A stretch of DNA of 64,000 nt, taken from positions 1 to 64,000 of the forward strand of contig JBCDIZ010000001.1 in the NCBI GenBank assembly GCA_038748365.1, given 5' to 3'. Below, piece after piece: positions 7,946 through 16,248 of the stretch. Every line of letters begins with the position of its first letter. Position 1 is the first letter of the stretch. Both the position numbers and the translations under genes were made by a program. The notes below the pieces were generated by a model. It was not told the origin of the DNA and searched no databases. It saw only the letters and a program-made list of their open reading frames with translations. This DNA comes from Alterisphingorhabdus sp038748365. GTDB taxonomy: Bacteria > Pseudomonadota > Alphaproteobacteria > Sphingomonadales > Sphingomonadaceae.

Positions 7946-9415
7946 ATGGCGGGCGCAGTCGGCGTTGCACAAAACGAAAACTGGTCGTCGCGTTTTGCCT
8001 TTATCATGGCCGCAGTGGGGTCAGCGGTTGGGTTAGGCAATCTCGTCCGTTTCCCAGCAGAGGCTGGCACCAATGGTGGCGGTGCCTTTGTTATCTTCTA
8101 CATCTTCTGCGTGGTAATGATCGGACTGCCGGTACTGTTGGCGGAAACGCTGATCGGTCGACACGGCAAATCCTCGGCGGTCGATAGCGTCAGCAAGCTG
8201 GCGCGTGAGTCCGGCAAATCGTCCTTATGGGCAGTGGCGGCCTTTGTTGGGATGGCGGGGGCCTATTTCATCCTTACCTATTATTCGGTCATTGGTGGCT
8301 GGGTAATCTATTTCGCCGGGGTCTTTGTGAATGATGTTGCCAATGCCGCATCAGGCGGCACGCTGGGGCAGGGGGCCTTTGCCGGGCAGGAGGCCGATAA
8401 GGTCGCCAATATGCTGGGCACGCTGCACGGCAACGCCGAGATGATGATCGCGATGCACGCGCTGTTTATGGCGATAACCATCTTTGTGGTGGCGCGCGGC
8501 GTTATTGGCGGGATTGAGAAGGTGGCGATCTGGCTGATGCCGACGTTCTTTCTGCTGTTTCTGGCGATTACCATTTACAGCATGGTCACAGGTGCATTCG
8601 CGGACACGCTGAGCTTCCTGTTCTCCTTTGAACCAGCACGCCTGCTTGACCCGAATGTGATGCTCTCTGCTCTCGGACAGGCGCTGTTCTCGCTGTCATT
8701 GGGGTCAGCTTTGATGATCACCTATGGTGCCTATGCCTCGTCGGATACGGACCTAGCCAAGACATCAGGGATGATCGGTGCTGCTGATACCTCTGTGGCG
8801 ATTATCGCCGGTCTTGCGATCTTCCCGATCGTGTTTGCTGCAATGGCGCCTGACCTTCTGGCGGCAGTGCTCGCTGGTGAGGAGGCGGTACCGCAAGGAT
8901 TGGGCCTGATGTTCAGCACCTTACCGGTCTCGTTCCAGACCATGCCGGGCGGGTCGATCATTGGTCTGCTGTTCTTTATCATGGTGTTTTTCGCGGCGCT
9001 GACCAGCTCGGTGGCGTTGCTTGAAGCTTCGGTAAGCTGGGCCTCGCGCCAGTTCAACGTTAGCCGCAGCATGACCGCAGTCTTGCTCGGCCTGATCGCC
9101 TTTGCCATTGGCGCGGTGGCTAGTTTCTCTTTCAACTCACTTGCAGACTTCAAACCTCTGTCCTTTGGTATTTTTGAAGATCTGGAGCTGTTCAGTATTC
9201 TCGATACCGTTACCGGCAAGATCATGCTGCCGGTATCGGCTTTGCTGGTAGCGATATTTGTTGGTTGGGTTGCTGATAAACGCATTATCAATTCCCAGAA
9301 CGGGCTGAACGGCGCAGCACAGTCTTTGTGGCGTTTCCTGATTGCCTGGCTATGCCCATTGGTGATTGCAGCAATACTGTTCTTTGGTCTTTTCCCTGAC
9401 ATATTAGCAGGATAA
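7946..9415 (+). CDS. sodium-dependent neurotransmitter-symporter (NSS/SNF) family transporter
   Basis: A 489-residue inner-membrane protein with about 11-12 hydrophobic segments. The N-terminal WSSRFAFIMAAVGSAVGLGN is the unwound TM1 signature of LeuT-like NSS transporters that couple sodium to amino-acid or amine uptake, followed by RFPAEAGTNGGGAFVIFY for TM2. SLGSALMITYGAYAS corresponds to TM6, another substrate-site region. Substrate cannot be read from sequence. The glycerophosphodiesterase gene begins 25 bases downstream, separated by a hairpin. Confidence 0.9.
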   Translation: MAGAVGVAQNENWSSRFAFIMAAVGSAVGLGNLVRFPAEAGTNGGGAFVIFYIFCVVMIGLPVLLAETLIGRHGKSSAVDSVSKLARESGKSSLWAVAAFVGMAGAYFILTYYSVIGGWVIYFAGVFVNDVANAASGGTLGQGAFAGQEADKVANMLGTLHGNAEMMIAMHALFMAITIFVVARGVIGGIEKVAIWLMPTFFLLFLAITIYSMVTGAFADTLSFLFSFEPARLLDPNVMLSALGQALFSLSLGSALMITYGAYASSDTDLAKTSGMIGAADTSVAIIAGLAIFPIVFAAMAPDLLAAVLAGEEAVPQGLGLMFSTLPVSFQTMPGGSIIGLLFFIMVFFAALTSSVALLEASVSWASRQFNVSRSMTAVLLGLIAFAIGAVASFSFNSLADFKPLSFGIFEDLELFSILDTVTGKIMLPVSALLVAIFVGWVADKRIINSQNGLNGAAQSLWRFLIAWLCPLVIAAILFFGLFPDILAG

Positions 9416-9441
9416 TAGCCTGGGCACAGGAGCCCGGGCTA
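9416..9441 (+). promoter_or_regulatory. hairpin covering the ribosome-binding site of the glycerophosphodiesterase gene
   Basis: TAGCCTGGGC (9416-9425) pairs with GCCCGGGCTA (9432-9441) with one G-U, leaving ACAGGA in the loop. The ATG of the downstream gene starts at 9441 and its Shine-Dalgarno AGGAG (9428-9432) sits mainly in the loop, so the structure overlaps the translation start. It begins exactly after the transporter stop. It may be a translation-coupling or intercistronic element; lacking a T-run after it, it is not a normal terminator. Confidence 0.55.
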
Positions 9442-10538
9442 TGCTGAAACCGTTTTTCTCTTTATCTTTTCTGATGACATCTATGGCGCTGATCCTGAAT
9501 GTCTCGGTCCCGGCCCATGCAGGGGAGGATGAGGCTATGAGAGGTATGCGAGATATCATCATCATCGCTCATCGCGGCGCGTCTGGTGAACGACCAGAAC
9601 ATACATTGGCGAGCTATGAGCGCGCGATCAATCAGGGCGCAGATTTTGTCGAACCCGATTTGGTGCTAACCAAAGACGGCGTTTTAGTGGCGCGGCATGA
9701 AAATGAGATTTCCAGCACCACCGATGTCGCCGACCGTCCCGAATTTGCCGAGCGAAAAACCACCAAAACCATTGATAACCAGCAAATAACCGGATGGTTC
9801 ACCGAGGATTTTACACTCGTAGAATTGAAGACATTGCGTGCCCGCGAGCGTCTGCCGCAATTGCGGCCGGGTAATATGCGTTTTGACGGGCTTTATACTA
9901 TTCCAACGCTGGCCGAGATTATCCGGCTAGTGCGGGCGAAAGAGGCTGAAACCGGCCGAGTAATCGGTCTCTATCCCGAGACCAAGCATCCCAGTTATTT
10001 TGCCTCTATCGGCCTGCCTTTTGAAGAACGGCTGGTGAAGCAACTGCATGAAGCAGGATATCGCGGGCCAGATGCGCCGGTCTATATTCAGAGCTTTGAG
10101 GTCGGCAATTTGCAGCAGCTTGATGGCATAACGGATATTCGTTTGGTGCAGCTGATCCATCCAGAAGTGCCAACGCCCTATGACCGCCCGGACCTACGCT
10201 ATACAGATATGGTCAAGCTTGAGGGACTGGCCGCAATTGGATCTTACGCAGATGGGATCGGCCCTGGAAAATCATTTGTAATCCCGCGCTCTGTTGATGG
10301 CAGGCTTGATCGACCAACCACTCTTGTTGCTGATGCCCATGCTGTGGGTCTTAAAGTGCATCCCTGGACCATGCGGCGGGAGAATATCTTTCTTCCCGCC
10401 GAGTTTCGCAGCGGCGATAATCCGGCAGATGCTGGTGATGTCCAAGCCGAAATCCGGGCCTTTGTTGCAGCCGGTGTTGATGGCGTTTTTAGCGACAATG
10501 TGACAGAAGTTGTCTTCGCCATCGATCAGGCGGAATAG
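9441..10538 (+). CDS. periplasmic glycerophosphodiester phosphodiesterase (GlpQ-type)
   Basis: A 365-residue exported enzyme that hydrolyses glycerophosphodiesters to glycerol-3-phosphate and alcohol. A signal peptide covers about the first 27 residues (cleavage near PAHA-GED). The catalytic signature IIAHRGASGERPEHTLASYE holds the HRG...PEN/H-type metal and catalytic residues, then GADFVEPDLVLTKDGVLVARHE supplies the E-x-D pair and second His. The large insertion with YPETKHP is typical of the periplasmic GlpQ branch. Its 3' end overlaps the convergent MFS gene by 13 bases. Confidence 0.9.
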   Translation: MLKPFFSLSFLMTSMALILNVSVPAHAGEDEAMRGMRDIIIIAHRGASGERPEHTLASYERAINQGADFVEPDLVLTKDGVLVARHENEISSTTDVADRPEFAERKTTKTIDNQQITGWFTEDFTLVELKTLRARERLPQLRPGNMRFDGLYTIPTLAEIIRLVRAKEAETGRVIGLYPETKHPSYFASIGLPFEERLVKQLHEAGYRGPDAPVYIQSFEVGNLQQLDGITDIRLVQLIHPEVPTPYDRPDLRYTDMVKLEGLAAIGSYADGIGPGKSFVIPRSVDGRLDRPTTLVADAHAVGLKVHPWTMRRENIFLPAEFRSGDNPADAGDVQAEIRAFVAAGVDGVFSDNVTEVVFAIDQAE

Positions 10539-11791
10539 CTTTTGCGAACATAATAGCGGTTCACGGTCACGCTATAGATGATGATGGCACCGAAGCCGAG
10601 CAGCGTCGACACGATGAATGGCGCACCCGGAAAGTAGAGGCCAGTTCTATCCGCATAAGCGGACAAGATACTCGTCATCACGACGGGACCGATAATTGAT
10701 GTGATACTGATTGTGCTAGCAATGGCGCCTTGCAGCTCCCCCTGTGCATCATCGTCGATCCGCTCGGTCATCATCTGTTGCATCGCCGGAAAGGCAAAAC
10801 CACTGGCCGCGCCGACGATTACCCCTGCGATCATCATCCAGCCATCGGTGGCGAAGGCAAATATCAGATAGGCCGGAACGCTGATTATCATACTGATTAT
10901 CGGCAACCGCTTCTCACCAAAGCGGGTGATGGCTATCCCGGTTAGCGCGCCCTGCACAATGGCGAGCAGAATTCCAAAAAGTGCCACGCTTAAGCCGATA
11001 TCCAGCTTGCTCCACTGGAACTTTTCGATGGCGTAATAGGACCATATTGAAAGCTGTGACTGCGCCGCCAGCTGGAGCAGGAAAATAACGCTCAAAAAGC
11101 CAAGCACCAGCGGAGTGCGGCTCATCTGGATGAGGCTGCCAAAAGGGTTGGCGCGGCTGGGTGAGAAATTACGCCGCCGTTCATATGGTAATGTCTCGTG
11201 CAGCATGAAAAAACCTGCACCAGCACCCGCAAGCGCCAGTAAAGCTGCAACGATGAAAGGCAGTCGGGTTCCATATTCGCCGACAATGCCACCAATGGCG
11301 GGGCCGACTACAAAGCCCATAGCACCCGCACCGCCAAGAATGCCGAAATACTTTCCGCGCTCATTGCGGTCTATAATATCCGCAATACAGCTATTGGCTG
11401 CGGCCCAGCTGGCGCCCATGATCCCCGAAAGGATACGACCGAAAAACAGCCATGCCAGTGTCGGTGCCCAAGCCATAATGGCGTAATCCAGACCCAATAG
11501 AGTCAAGGTTATCAGCAGTACGGGACGACGTCCGAACCGGTCGCTCAACCCACCAATGACCGGTGAAAACAGAAACTGCATCAGGGCATAGGCGAACAGT
11601 AGCTGTCCGCCAATCTCGGCCGATTGTGCAACGGTCAGACCAGTCAAAGAAACCAGCAATTCCGGCATGACAGGTATGATCAACCCGATCCCCATCATGT
11701 CGATAAAGATGATGAGGGCGAGGACCGTTACTATGGCTTGCGGTTTGATCGCAGACACGCTGGATGCCGCAGGCCGTGAGACCTTAGACAT
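10526..11791 (-). CDS. MFS efflux transporter, Tet/TCR family
   Basis: A 421-residue protein with 12 predicted TM segments. The loop 2-3 motif GGLSDRFGRRPVLL, the GLIIPVMPELL start and FGILGGAGAMGFVVGPAIGG (motif C of drug antiporters) place it with TetA-like multidrug/tetracycline exporters. Real substrate is unknown; many such chromosomal homologues do not confer tetracycline resistance. It is divergent from panB, with an inverted repeat in the shared spacer. Confidence 0.85.
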   Translation of the reverse strand: MSKVSRPAASSVSAIKPQAIVTVLALIIFIDMMGIGLIIPVMPELLVSLTGLTVAQSAEIGGQLLFAYALMQFLFSPVIGGLSDRFGRRPVLLITLTLLGLDYAIMAWAPTLAWLFFGRILSGIMGASWAAANSCIADIIDRNERGKYFGILGGAGAMGFVVGPAIGGIVGEYGTRLPFIVAALLALAGAGAGFFMLHETLPYERRRNFSPSRANPFGSLIQMSRTPLVLGFLSVIFLLQLAAQSQLSIWSYYAIEKFQWSKLDIGLSVALFGILLAIVQGALTGIAITRFGEKRLPIISMIISVPAYLIFAFATDGWMMIAGVIVGAASGFAFPAMQQMMTERIDDDAQGELQGAIASTISITSIIGPVVMTSILSAYADRTGLYFPGAPFIVSTLLGFGAIIIYSVTVNRYYVRKSYSA

Positions 11792-11845
11792 GGAAGTTTC
11801 CGTTTCTATGATGTGTGTGGCGAGTCGTGAGCTGCTAATGAAGCG

Positions 11846-11869
11846 TGCACCAGTTATGGTTTTGGTGCA
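11846..11869. promoter_or_regulatory. inverted repeat TGCACCA-N10-TGGTGCA, possible operator
   Basis: TGCACCA (11846-11852) and TGGTGCA (11863-11869) are perfect inverted copies 10 bases apart, in the spacer between the MFS pump gene (start 11791, minus strand) and panB (start 11967, plus strand). The size fits a dimeric repressor site. No regulator gene lies adjacent, so function is inferred from symmetry only. Confidence 0.4.
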
Positions 11870-11966
11870 ATAGTGTTTGGATGCGGTACCAATGCATTGC
11901 CATCATTGCTCTTTGACCGCATAGAACGCGCAAAGACATGACGACGTTTTTGAGAAAGACCTGCTG

Positions 11967-12836
11967 ATGTCCACCACCTATACCCTCGATACCTCGACCA
12001 GCCGTGCCAATCCGACACCGCAGCCGATGAAACGATTGACTGCACCTGCGATCCAGCGGCGCAAAAAAGATGGTGTGACCGAGAAACCGATTGTCATGCT
12101 CACCGCCTATACCGCACGCATGGCGCAGATACTTGATCCGCATTGCGACATCCTTCTGGTCGGGGATTCGCTGGGGCAGGTGATTTATGGCCTGCCATCG
12201 ACGGTTCCCGTAACGCTGGAAATGATGTGCGCGCATGGTGCCGCAGTGATGCGGGGCAGCTATCATAGTGTCGTGGTCATCGATATGCCTTTTGGTAGCT
12301 ACGAGGCCTCACCACAGCAAGCGTTCGAGAATGCATCGCGTATATTGAAAGAAACCGGAGCCGCGGCGGTGAAGATGGAAGGCGGCGCGGCAATGGCCGA
12401 AACGGTAGCGTTTCTGACGGCGCGCGGTATCCCAGTCATGGGTCACGTGGGGCTGACACCCCAGGCCGTCAATGCTCTGGGCGGCTATGCTGCGCGTGGG
12501 CGGTCCGATGCGGAGGCCGAAAAGATTGTCGGTGATGCCAAGGCGCTGGATCAGGCCGGGGCTTTCGCGATTGTTATTGAGGGCGTGGTTGAACCGATAG
12601 CCATCGCCGCTACCGAAGCGGTTGGTGTACCGACTATCGGCATCGGTGCATCAGCACAGTGCGACGGGCAGGTATTGGTCACCGAGGATATGCTCGGCCT
12701 GTTCGAGCGTACTCCACGCTTTGTGAAAACCTATGGCACCATGGCGGAAACGATTGAGGAGACTGTGAAAGCTTATGCCGCAGAAGTGAGTGATCGCAGC
12801 TTTCCGACCGAAGCGCAGACCTATCAGCCGAAATGA
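11967..12836 (+). CDS. panB: 3-methyl-2-oxobutanoate hydroxymethyltransferase
   Basis: A 289-residue cytosolic enzyme of pantothenate synthesis, converting 2-oxoisovalerate to ketopantoate with methylene-tetrahydrofolate. Conserved blocks: IVMLTAYTARMAQILD, DILLVGDSLGQVIYG, VVVIDMPFGSYEAS, AVKMEGGAAM, GIPVMGHVGLTPQAVNALGGY, IVIEGV, and IGIGASAQCDGQVLVTEDMLG. The first about 30 residues are a poorly conserved extension. panC is not nearby. The pump gene is divergent. Confidence 0.95.
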   Translation: MSTTYTLDTSTSRANPTPQPMKRLTAPAIQRRKKDGVTEKPIVMLTAYTARMAQILDPHCDILLVGDSLGQVIYGLPSTVPVTLEMMCAHGAAVMRGSYHSVVVIDMPFGSYEASPQQAFENASRILKETGAAAVKMEGGAAMAETVAFLTARGIPVMGHVGLTPQAVNALGGYAARGRSDAEAEKIVGDAKALDQAGAFAIVIEGVVEPIAIAATEAVGVPTIGIGASAQCDGQVLVTEDMLGLFERTPRFVKTYGTMAETIEETVKAYAAEVSDRSFPTEAQTYQPK

Positions 12837-12860
12837 TAAAAGGGTTTATGGTATAGCCGT

Positions 12861-13046
12861 TTAAAGCGCTGATTTGGCTTTGCGGTAAAGCCTTTGCCAA
12901 TGCTTGCGGTCGCGCGAACCCAAGCCCACATCATTGGCCCGCTTGGCCAGAATATTTACCATATCGTCACCAAAACGATTTTTCAGTCGCGAAAGCTCCA
13001 TCATATCGTTTCTTTTGCGTTCCTGTGACTCAAACATCGGAAGCAT
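12861..13046 (-). CDS. small basic conserved-looking protein of unknown function
   Basis: A 61-residue, strongly basic protein (MELSRLKNRFGDDMVNIL...DRKHWQRLYRKAKSAL) with predicted helical character and no Cys or TM segment. I do not recognise a named family. It lies convergent to panB, ends 24 bases after it and has no competing gene on the other strand. An internal ATG at 13037 is an alternative start. Its composition and DNA base use match the surrounding genome, which favours a real gene. Confidence 0.45.
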   Translation of the reverse strand: MLPMFESQERKRNDMMELSRLKNRFGDDMVNILAKRANDVGLGSRDRKHWQRLYRKAKSAL

Positions 13047-13402
13047 GGTCTGTTCTTTCTTTCATCGTTAAATTTGCAAATGACGCATAAAAGTCATTGG
13101 CAAAGCCAGTTCCCTGTTTCGACCCAGATTGCTGCAAAGGCTCTGCGCGCAATAATCGCGCGAATCCCTCCAAAATGGATATATCATTCAGAAAGGCGGT
13201 TGTTAAGTATCGTAAATGCACGGCTAAGCGCAATATTCCTGCAATTTAGCCCCAATTTGAAACAGTTTGCCCTCTTATTGCAGGTTGAGGATGCGCCGTT
13301 TCCAGACAGAATATCGCAATATCCTTCCTGTTCTAACGACCTTGCTTCCGGCTCGCAGATGCGTAAGCATCGGTTTGAATATATTAAAAAAGCGGAGACG
13401 AT
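13047..13402. other. 356-base intergenic region without a supported gene
   Basis: This AT-richer spacer separates the divergent small basic gene and the CoA-transferase gene. A GCGGAGACG ribosome-binding region precedes the ATG at 13403. The open frames crossing it have no recognisable protein character. I see no tRNA, strong hairpin or repeat; it probably holds the two divergent promoters. Confidence 0.5.
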
Positions 13403-14614
13403 ATGCCTAATCCCCAAAGTGCTTCCACTGGTCCCGATGCACAGGCTGCAGGAGCAAGCAAGACAGGCCCGCTTGCCGGTGTCCGCATTGTCGACATGTC
13501 GTCGGTCGTCATGGGCCCCTTTGCGACAATGATCATGGCTGATCTCGGCGCAGAAGTGATCAAGGTCGAATTTGATCGCGGCAAGGTCCCAGGCGATATG
13601 ATGCGTTATGCTGGCTACTCGCCCGATGGCAAGCGGGGGCCGATCTACATGGCCCTTAACCGCGGCAAGAAAGCGGTTACCATTGATGCCAGTAGCGATG
13701 CGGGGAAAGCGCATCTCATCAATTTGCTCAAAGATGCGGACGTATTCTTTCATAACGTCCGGCTTGCAGGGATGAAACGGTTAGGGTTGGATTATGAGGG
13801 TGTGCGCGCGATTAAGCCAGACATCATCTACACTCATTGCGCTGGTTATGGCGCTGATGGCCCTTATTCTAAGCGTCAGGCTTATGATGATCTGGTTCAG
13901 GCCGCTTCCGGCTTTGCCGCATTGGAAGCGGAGCGTTCTGGCGGTGACCCTGCCTATGCGCCGTCGCTGATTGCCGACAAGACAGTTGGTTTGTTCGCAA
14001 CCTACGCCACTTTGGCGGCGCTGTTCCATCGCGAACGGACAGGCGAGGGCCAATTTGTCTCGGTGCCGATGTTTGAGAGCTTCACCTTCTTCAACATGGT
14101 GGAGAATCTTTATGGCGCGACCTTTGCCAGCGGCAATGGCAAGCTGGCTTATACCCGCTCGGTTAATCCGCGACGGCGGCCCTATCCCACCAAAGACGGT
14201 TATATCGCCATTGTTCCCTATATTGATGCGCAATGGGAGCGCTTCTTTGAGATTGGTGGCCGCCCGGGCGTTTTCGATGATCCGCGTTTCTCGACCTATG
14301 AAGCGCGGACGCAAAATACCGGCGAGTTATATGCGATTATCGAAGAAGTGGCCTCGACCAAGACAACCGATGAATGGGTAAAGATATTGGCCGAAGAGCA
14401 GATTCCGGCGATGCGTTATAACAATATGGAAGATGTTTTGAACGATCCGCATCTAGAGGCGGTCAATTTCTTTGAGTCCCGCACTGATGATATCCTCGGA
14501 GAATATCGCTCAATGCAGCATCCCGTTGATTTCCATGCAAGTCCAGCCCAGGCCGGTGCCGTACCGCCAACTATGGGACAGGACAATGCAATGCTGGATC
14601 AGAAGGACGCTTAA
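13403..14614 (+). CDS. CaiB/BaiF family CoA-transferase
   Basis: A 403-residue family III CoA-transferase. LAGVRIVDMSSVVMGPFATMIMADLGAEVIKVE is the family N-terminus; YMALNRGKKAVTID and DVFFHNVRLAGMKRLGLDYE follow. AYDDLVQAASGFAA contains the Asp expected to form the acyl-anhydride intermediate. Such enzymes move CoA between carboxylic acids (carnitine, formate, bile acids, alpha-methylacyl-CoA racemisation), and the substrate is not deducible. The 3' end overlaps the convergent PilZ gene by 4 bases. Confidence 0.9.
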   Translation: MPNPQSASTGPDAQAAGASKTGPLAGVRIVDMSSVVMGPFATMIMADLGAEVIKVEFDRGKVPGDMMRYAGYSPDGKRGPIYMALNRGKKAVTIDASSDAGKAHLINLLKDADVFFHNVRLAGMKRLGLDYEGVRAIKPDIIYTHCAGYGADGPYSKRQAYDDLVQAASGFAALEAERSGGDPAYAPSLIADKTVGLFATYATLAALFHRERTGEGQFVSVPMFESFTFFNMVENLYGATFASGNGKLAYTRSVNPRRRPYPTKDGYIAIVPYIDAQWERFFEIGGRPGVFDDPRFSTYEARTQNTGELYAIIEEVASTKTTDEWVKILAEEQIPAMRYNNMEDVLNDPHLEAVNFFESRTDDILGEYRSMQHPVDFHASPAQAGAVPPTMGQDNAMLDQKDA

Positions 14615-15033
14615 ATCCGGCGGACGCGTTTGGCGCTATTGGCCGCCTTTTTTTCCATCAACCTTAAATGGCTAGGCTTTTCTATCAGCGTATCACTTTT
14701 CTTGTTGCGTGCGGCACGAATGGTTTGGGGATCAACCGGATGATCGAATGCAATGCCAAATCGTCCGCTTGTCTGCCATGAGATGCGTCCTTCGATTTCC
14801 TCGGCATTGACCATATCGACGATGACACGGTCTCCAGCTGCGCAGAAGACATTGCTCTCTGCCATCATACCGCCGGATGACAGGTTTCTTATCCGGGCAT
14901 CGATCATCTTGCCGGATTTTACGAACTGAATCTTTGCCAACATGAAAAGGGCATCACGATGATCATTGCGATTATCATGTTCCGAAGCTGGCAGTTCTCT
15001 CTTGTCCTCAGGAAGGTTTTCCCAAATACCCAT
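14611..15033 (-). CDS. PilZ domain protein
   Basis: A 140-residue cytosolic protein with a single PilZ domain. The N-terminal RNDHR matches the RxxxR element and DARIRNLSSGGMM matches [D/N]xSxxG, the two c-di-GMP-contacting motifs, followed by a beta-barrel pattern (GDRVIVDMVNAEEIEGRISW, GRFGIAFDHPVD). It likely acts as a c-di-GMP receptor or a relative. The C-terminal tail is basic. It stands alone, convergent with the CoA-transferase gene. Confidence 0.85.
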   Translation of the reverse strand: MGIWENLPEDKRELPASEHDNRNDHRDALFMLAKIQFVKSGKMIDARIRNLSSGGMMAESNVFCAAGDRVIVDMVNAEEIEGRISWQTSGRFGIAFDHPVDPQTIRAARNKKSDTLIEKPSHLRLMEKKAANSAKRVRRI

Positions 15034-15315
15034 TGTGTTGATCCTATGCGTCCCGCATCTTCTATCTTTTTACAATTGCCAGATAAGTCTCGATTTTGTG
15101 TTAACGACAGAGGTAAATTTCTTCACATTTGTTACAAATGCGCTTTTCGTGCTCCAGAGCCATTAGCACTGAAGCATTAAAAGAGAGTGAGGAAAGGGCC
15201 CTAAGGTTAAGACATGCAAGTCTAAGACATGCACGAAATATGTGATGCCTTACGTTACTAACAGGGCGCTAGCTTTTGGATATATAGCAGGAGATGTCTT
15301 AAAACGGATTAGATA

Positions 15316-15777
15316 TTAACTGTCGCGTGAGATTTTTTCGCGCCGCTCATGCGCTTCTTGCGCATCCACTGTCATCGTTGCGATTGGGCGCGCGATCAAC
15401 CGACCCAAACCGATAGGCTCGCCGGTGACTTCGCAATAGCCATATTCGCCTGCTTCAATCCGTCGCAGAGCGGAATCAATCTTGGAAATCAGTTTGCGCT
15501 GACGATCGCGTGTGCGCAACTCAATGCCCCAATCGGTCTCGCTTGAGGCCCGGTCATTCAGATCAGATTCGCGGATCGGGCCACTTTGCAACTGTTGCAG
15601 CGTACCTTCAGCTGCATCCAATATTGTTTTCTTCCAAGCATTTAACAGATCACGAAAATATTCTAGCTGCTTTTCGCCCATATAGGTTTCGGAATCATCA
15701 GGAGTATAATCTTGACTAAGAGACCGACGCGCTTTTGCCAGGACGTCAATATCGTCCATAGCGGTAGTGGTGACCAT
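15316..15777 (-). CDS. dksA: RNA polymerase-binding transcription factor DksA
   Basis: About 153 residues from the ATG at 15775-15777, which has GGGAG about 9 bases upstream; a longer frame upstream lacks support. The coiled-coil part (YFRDLLNAWKKTILDAAEGTLQQLQ, DLNDRASSETDWGIELRTRDR) and the C-terminal EAGEYGYCEVTGEPIGLGRL-ARPIAT block are typical of DksA, which acts with ppGpp in the RNA polymerase secondary channel. Only one of the four zinc cysteines remains, as in many alphaproteobacterial DksA proteins. The coiled-coil tip DxxDxA (DLNDRA) is kept. Confidence 0.93.
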   Translation of the reverse strand: MVTTTAMDDIDVLAKARRSLSQDYTPDDSETYMGEKQLEYFRDLLNAWKKTILDAAEGTLQQLQSGPIRESDLNDRASSETDWGIELRTRDRQRKLISKIDSALRRIEAGEYGYCEVTGEPIGLGRLIARPIATMTVDAQEAHERREKISRDS

Positions 15778-16248
15778 CAGATGCTCCCGTTTATAACCTA
15801 TGGAAAGGTTAAAGCCTTGTTGGCGCGCGCTATAGCCACGCTCTGGGGTGACGACAAGTATCAATACGCAAGCGAAGCTGTTTTTTCGTCTTGCGACTCA
15901 GAGAAAGGTTTCTGGTCAGACCGTCAGGCGAGAGACTCGACCGCTGTGTCGTAAAAACCACCATTTTGGTTTTAGTGGCTTAAGGAATGTCGTACCAATC
16001 TGGAAAAGCGGACGGGATAGCCAGTGGTTTAAGGAACCATATGGTTCCAGTCTCATAACGGGACAGTCTCGGGATATAGCTTGTAAAACTATTGAAAATC
16101 CGGTGATTTCGTCCGTCAACAGGGTTAATGGCATTGTAGTCACAGATGTTTTCTGCGCTTGTTGAGACATCAAGACGGAAAATTTGCGGAAATGGTCCAT
16201 TTTCGAGTAGGATCATGAATTGCGGACGGTAATGAGAAAGTTTGCACT
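15778..16248. other. 471-base intergenic region with palindromes, no supported gene
   Basis: Between dksA and the Ser/Gly-rich gene. It holds a perfect palindrome GGAACCATATGGTTCC (16033-16048) and a weaker hairpin AAAACCA/TGGTTTT (15954-15960 and 15967-15973). Overlapping short frames on both strands have no recognisable protein features. It must carry both divergent promoters; a small RNA is possible but not shown. Confidence 0.5.

Noticed and set aside
15848..16200. Short frames on both strands in the dksA upstream spacer
   Set aside because: They overlap each other, lack ribosome-binding sites and recognisable composition; kept only as intergenic region.
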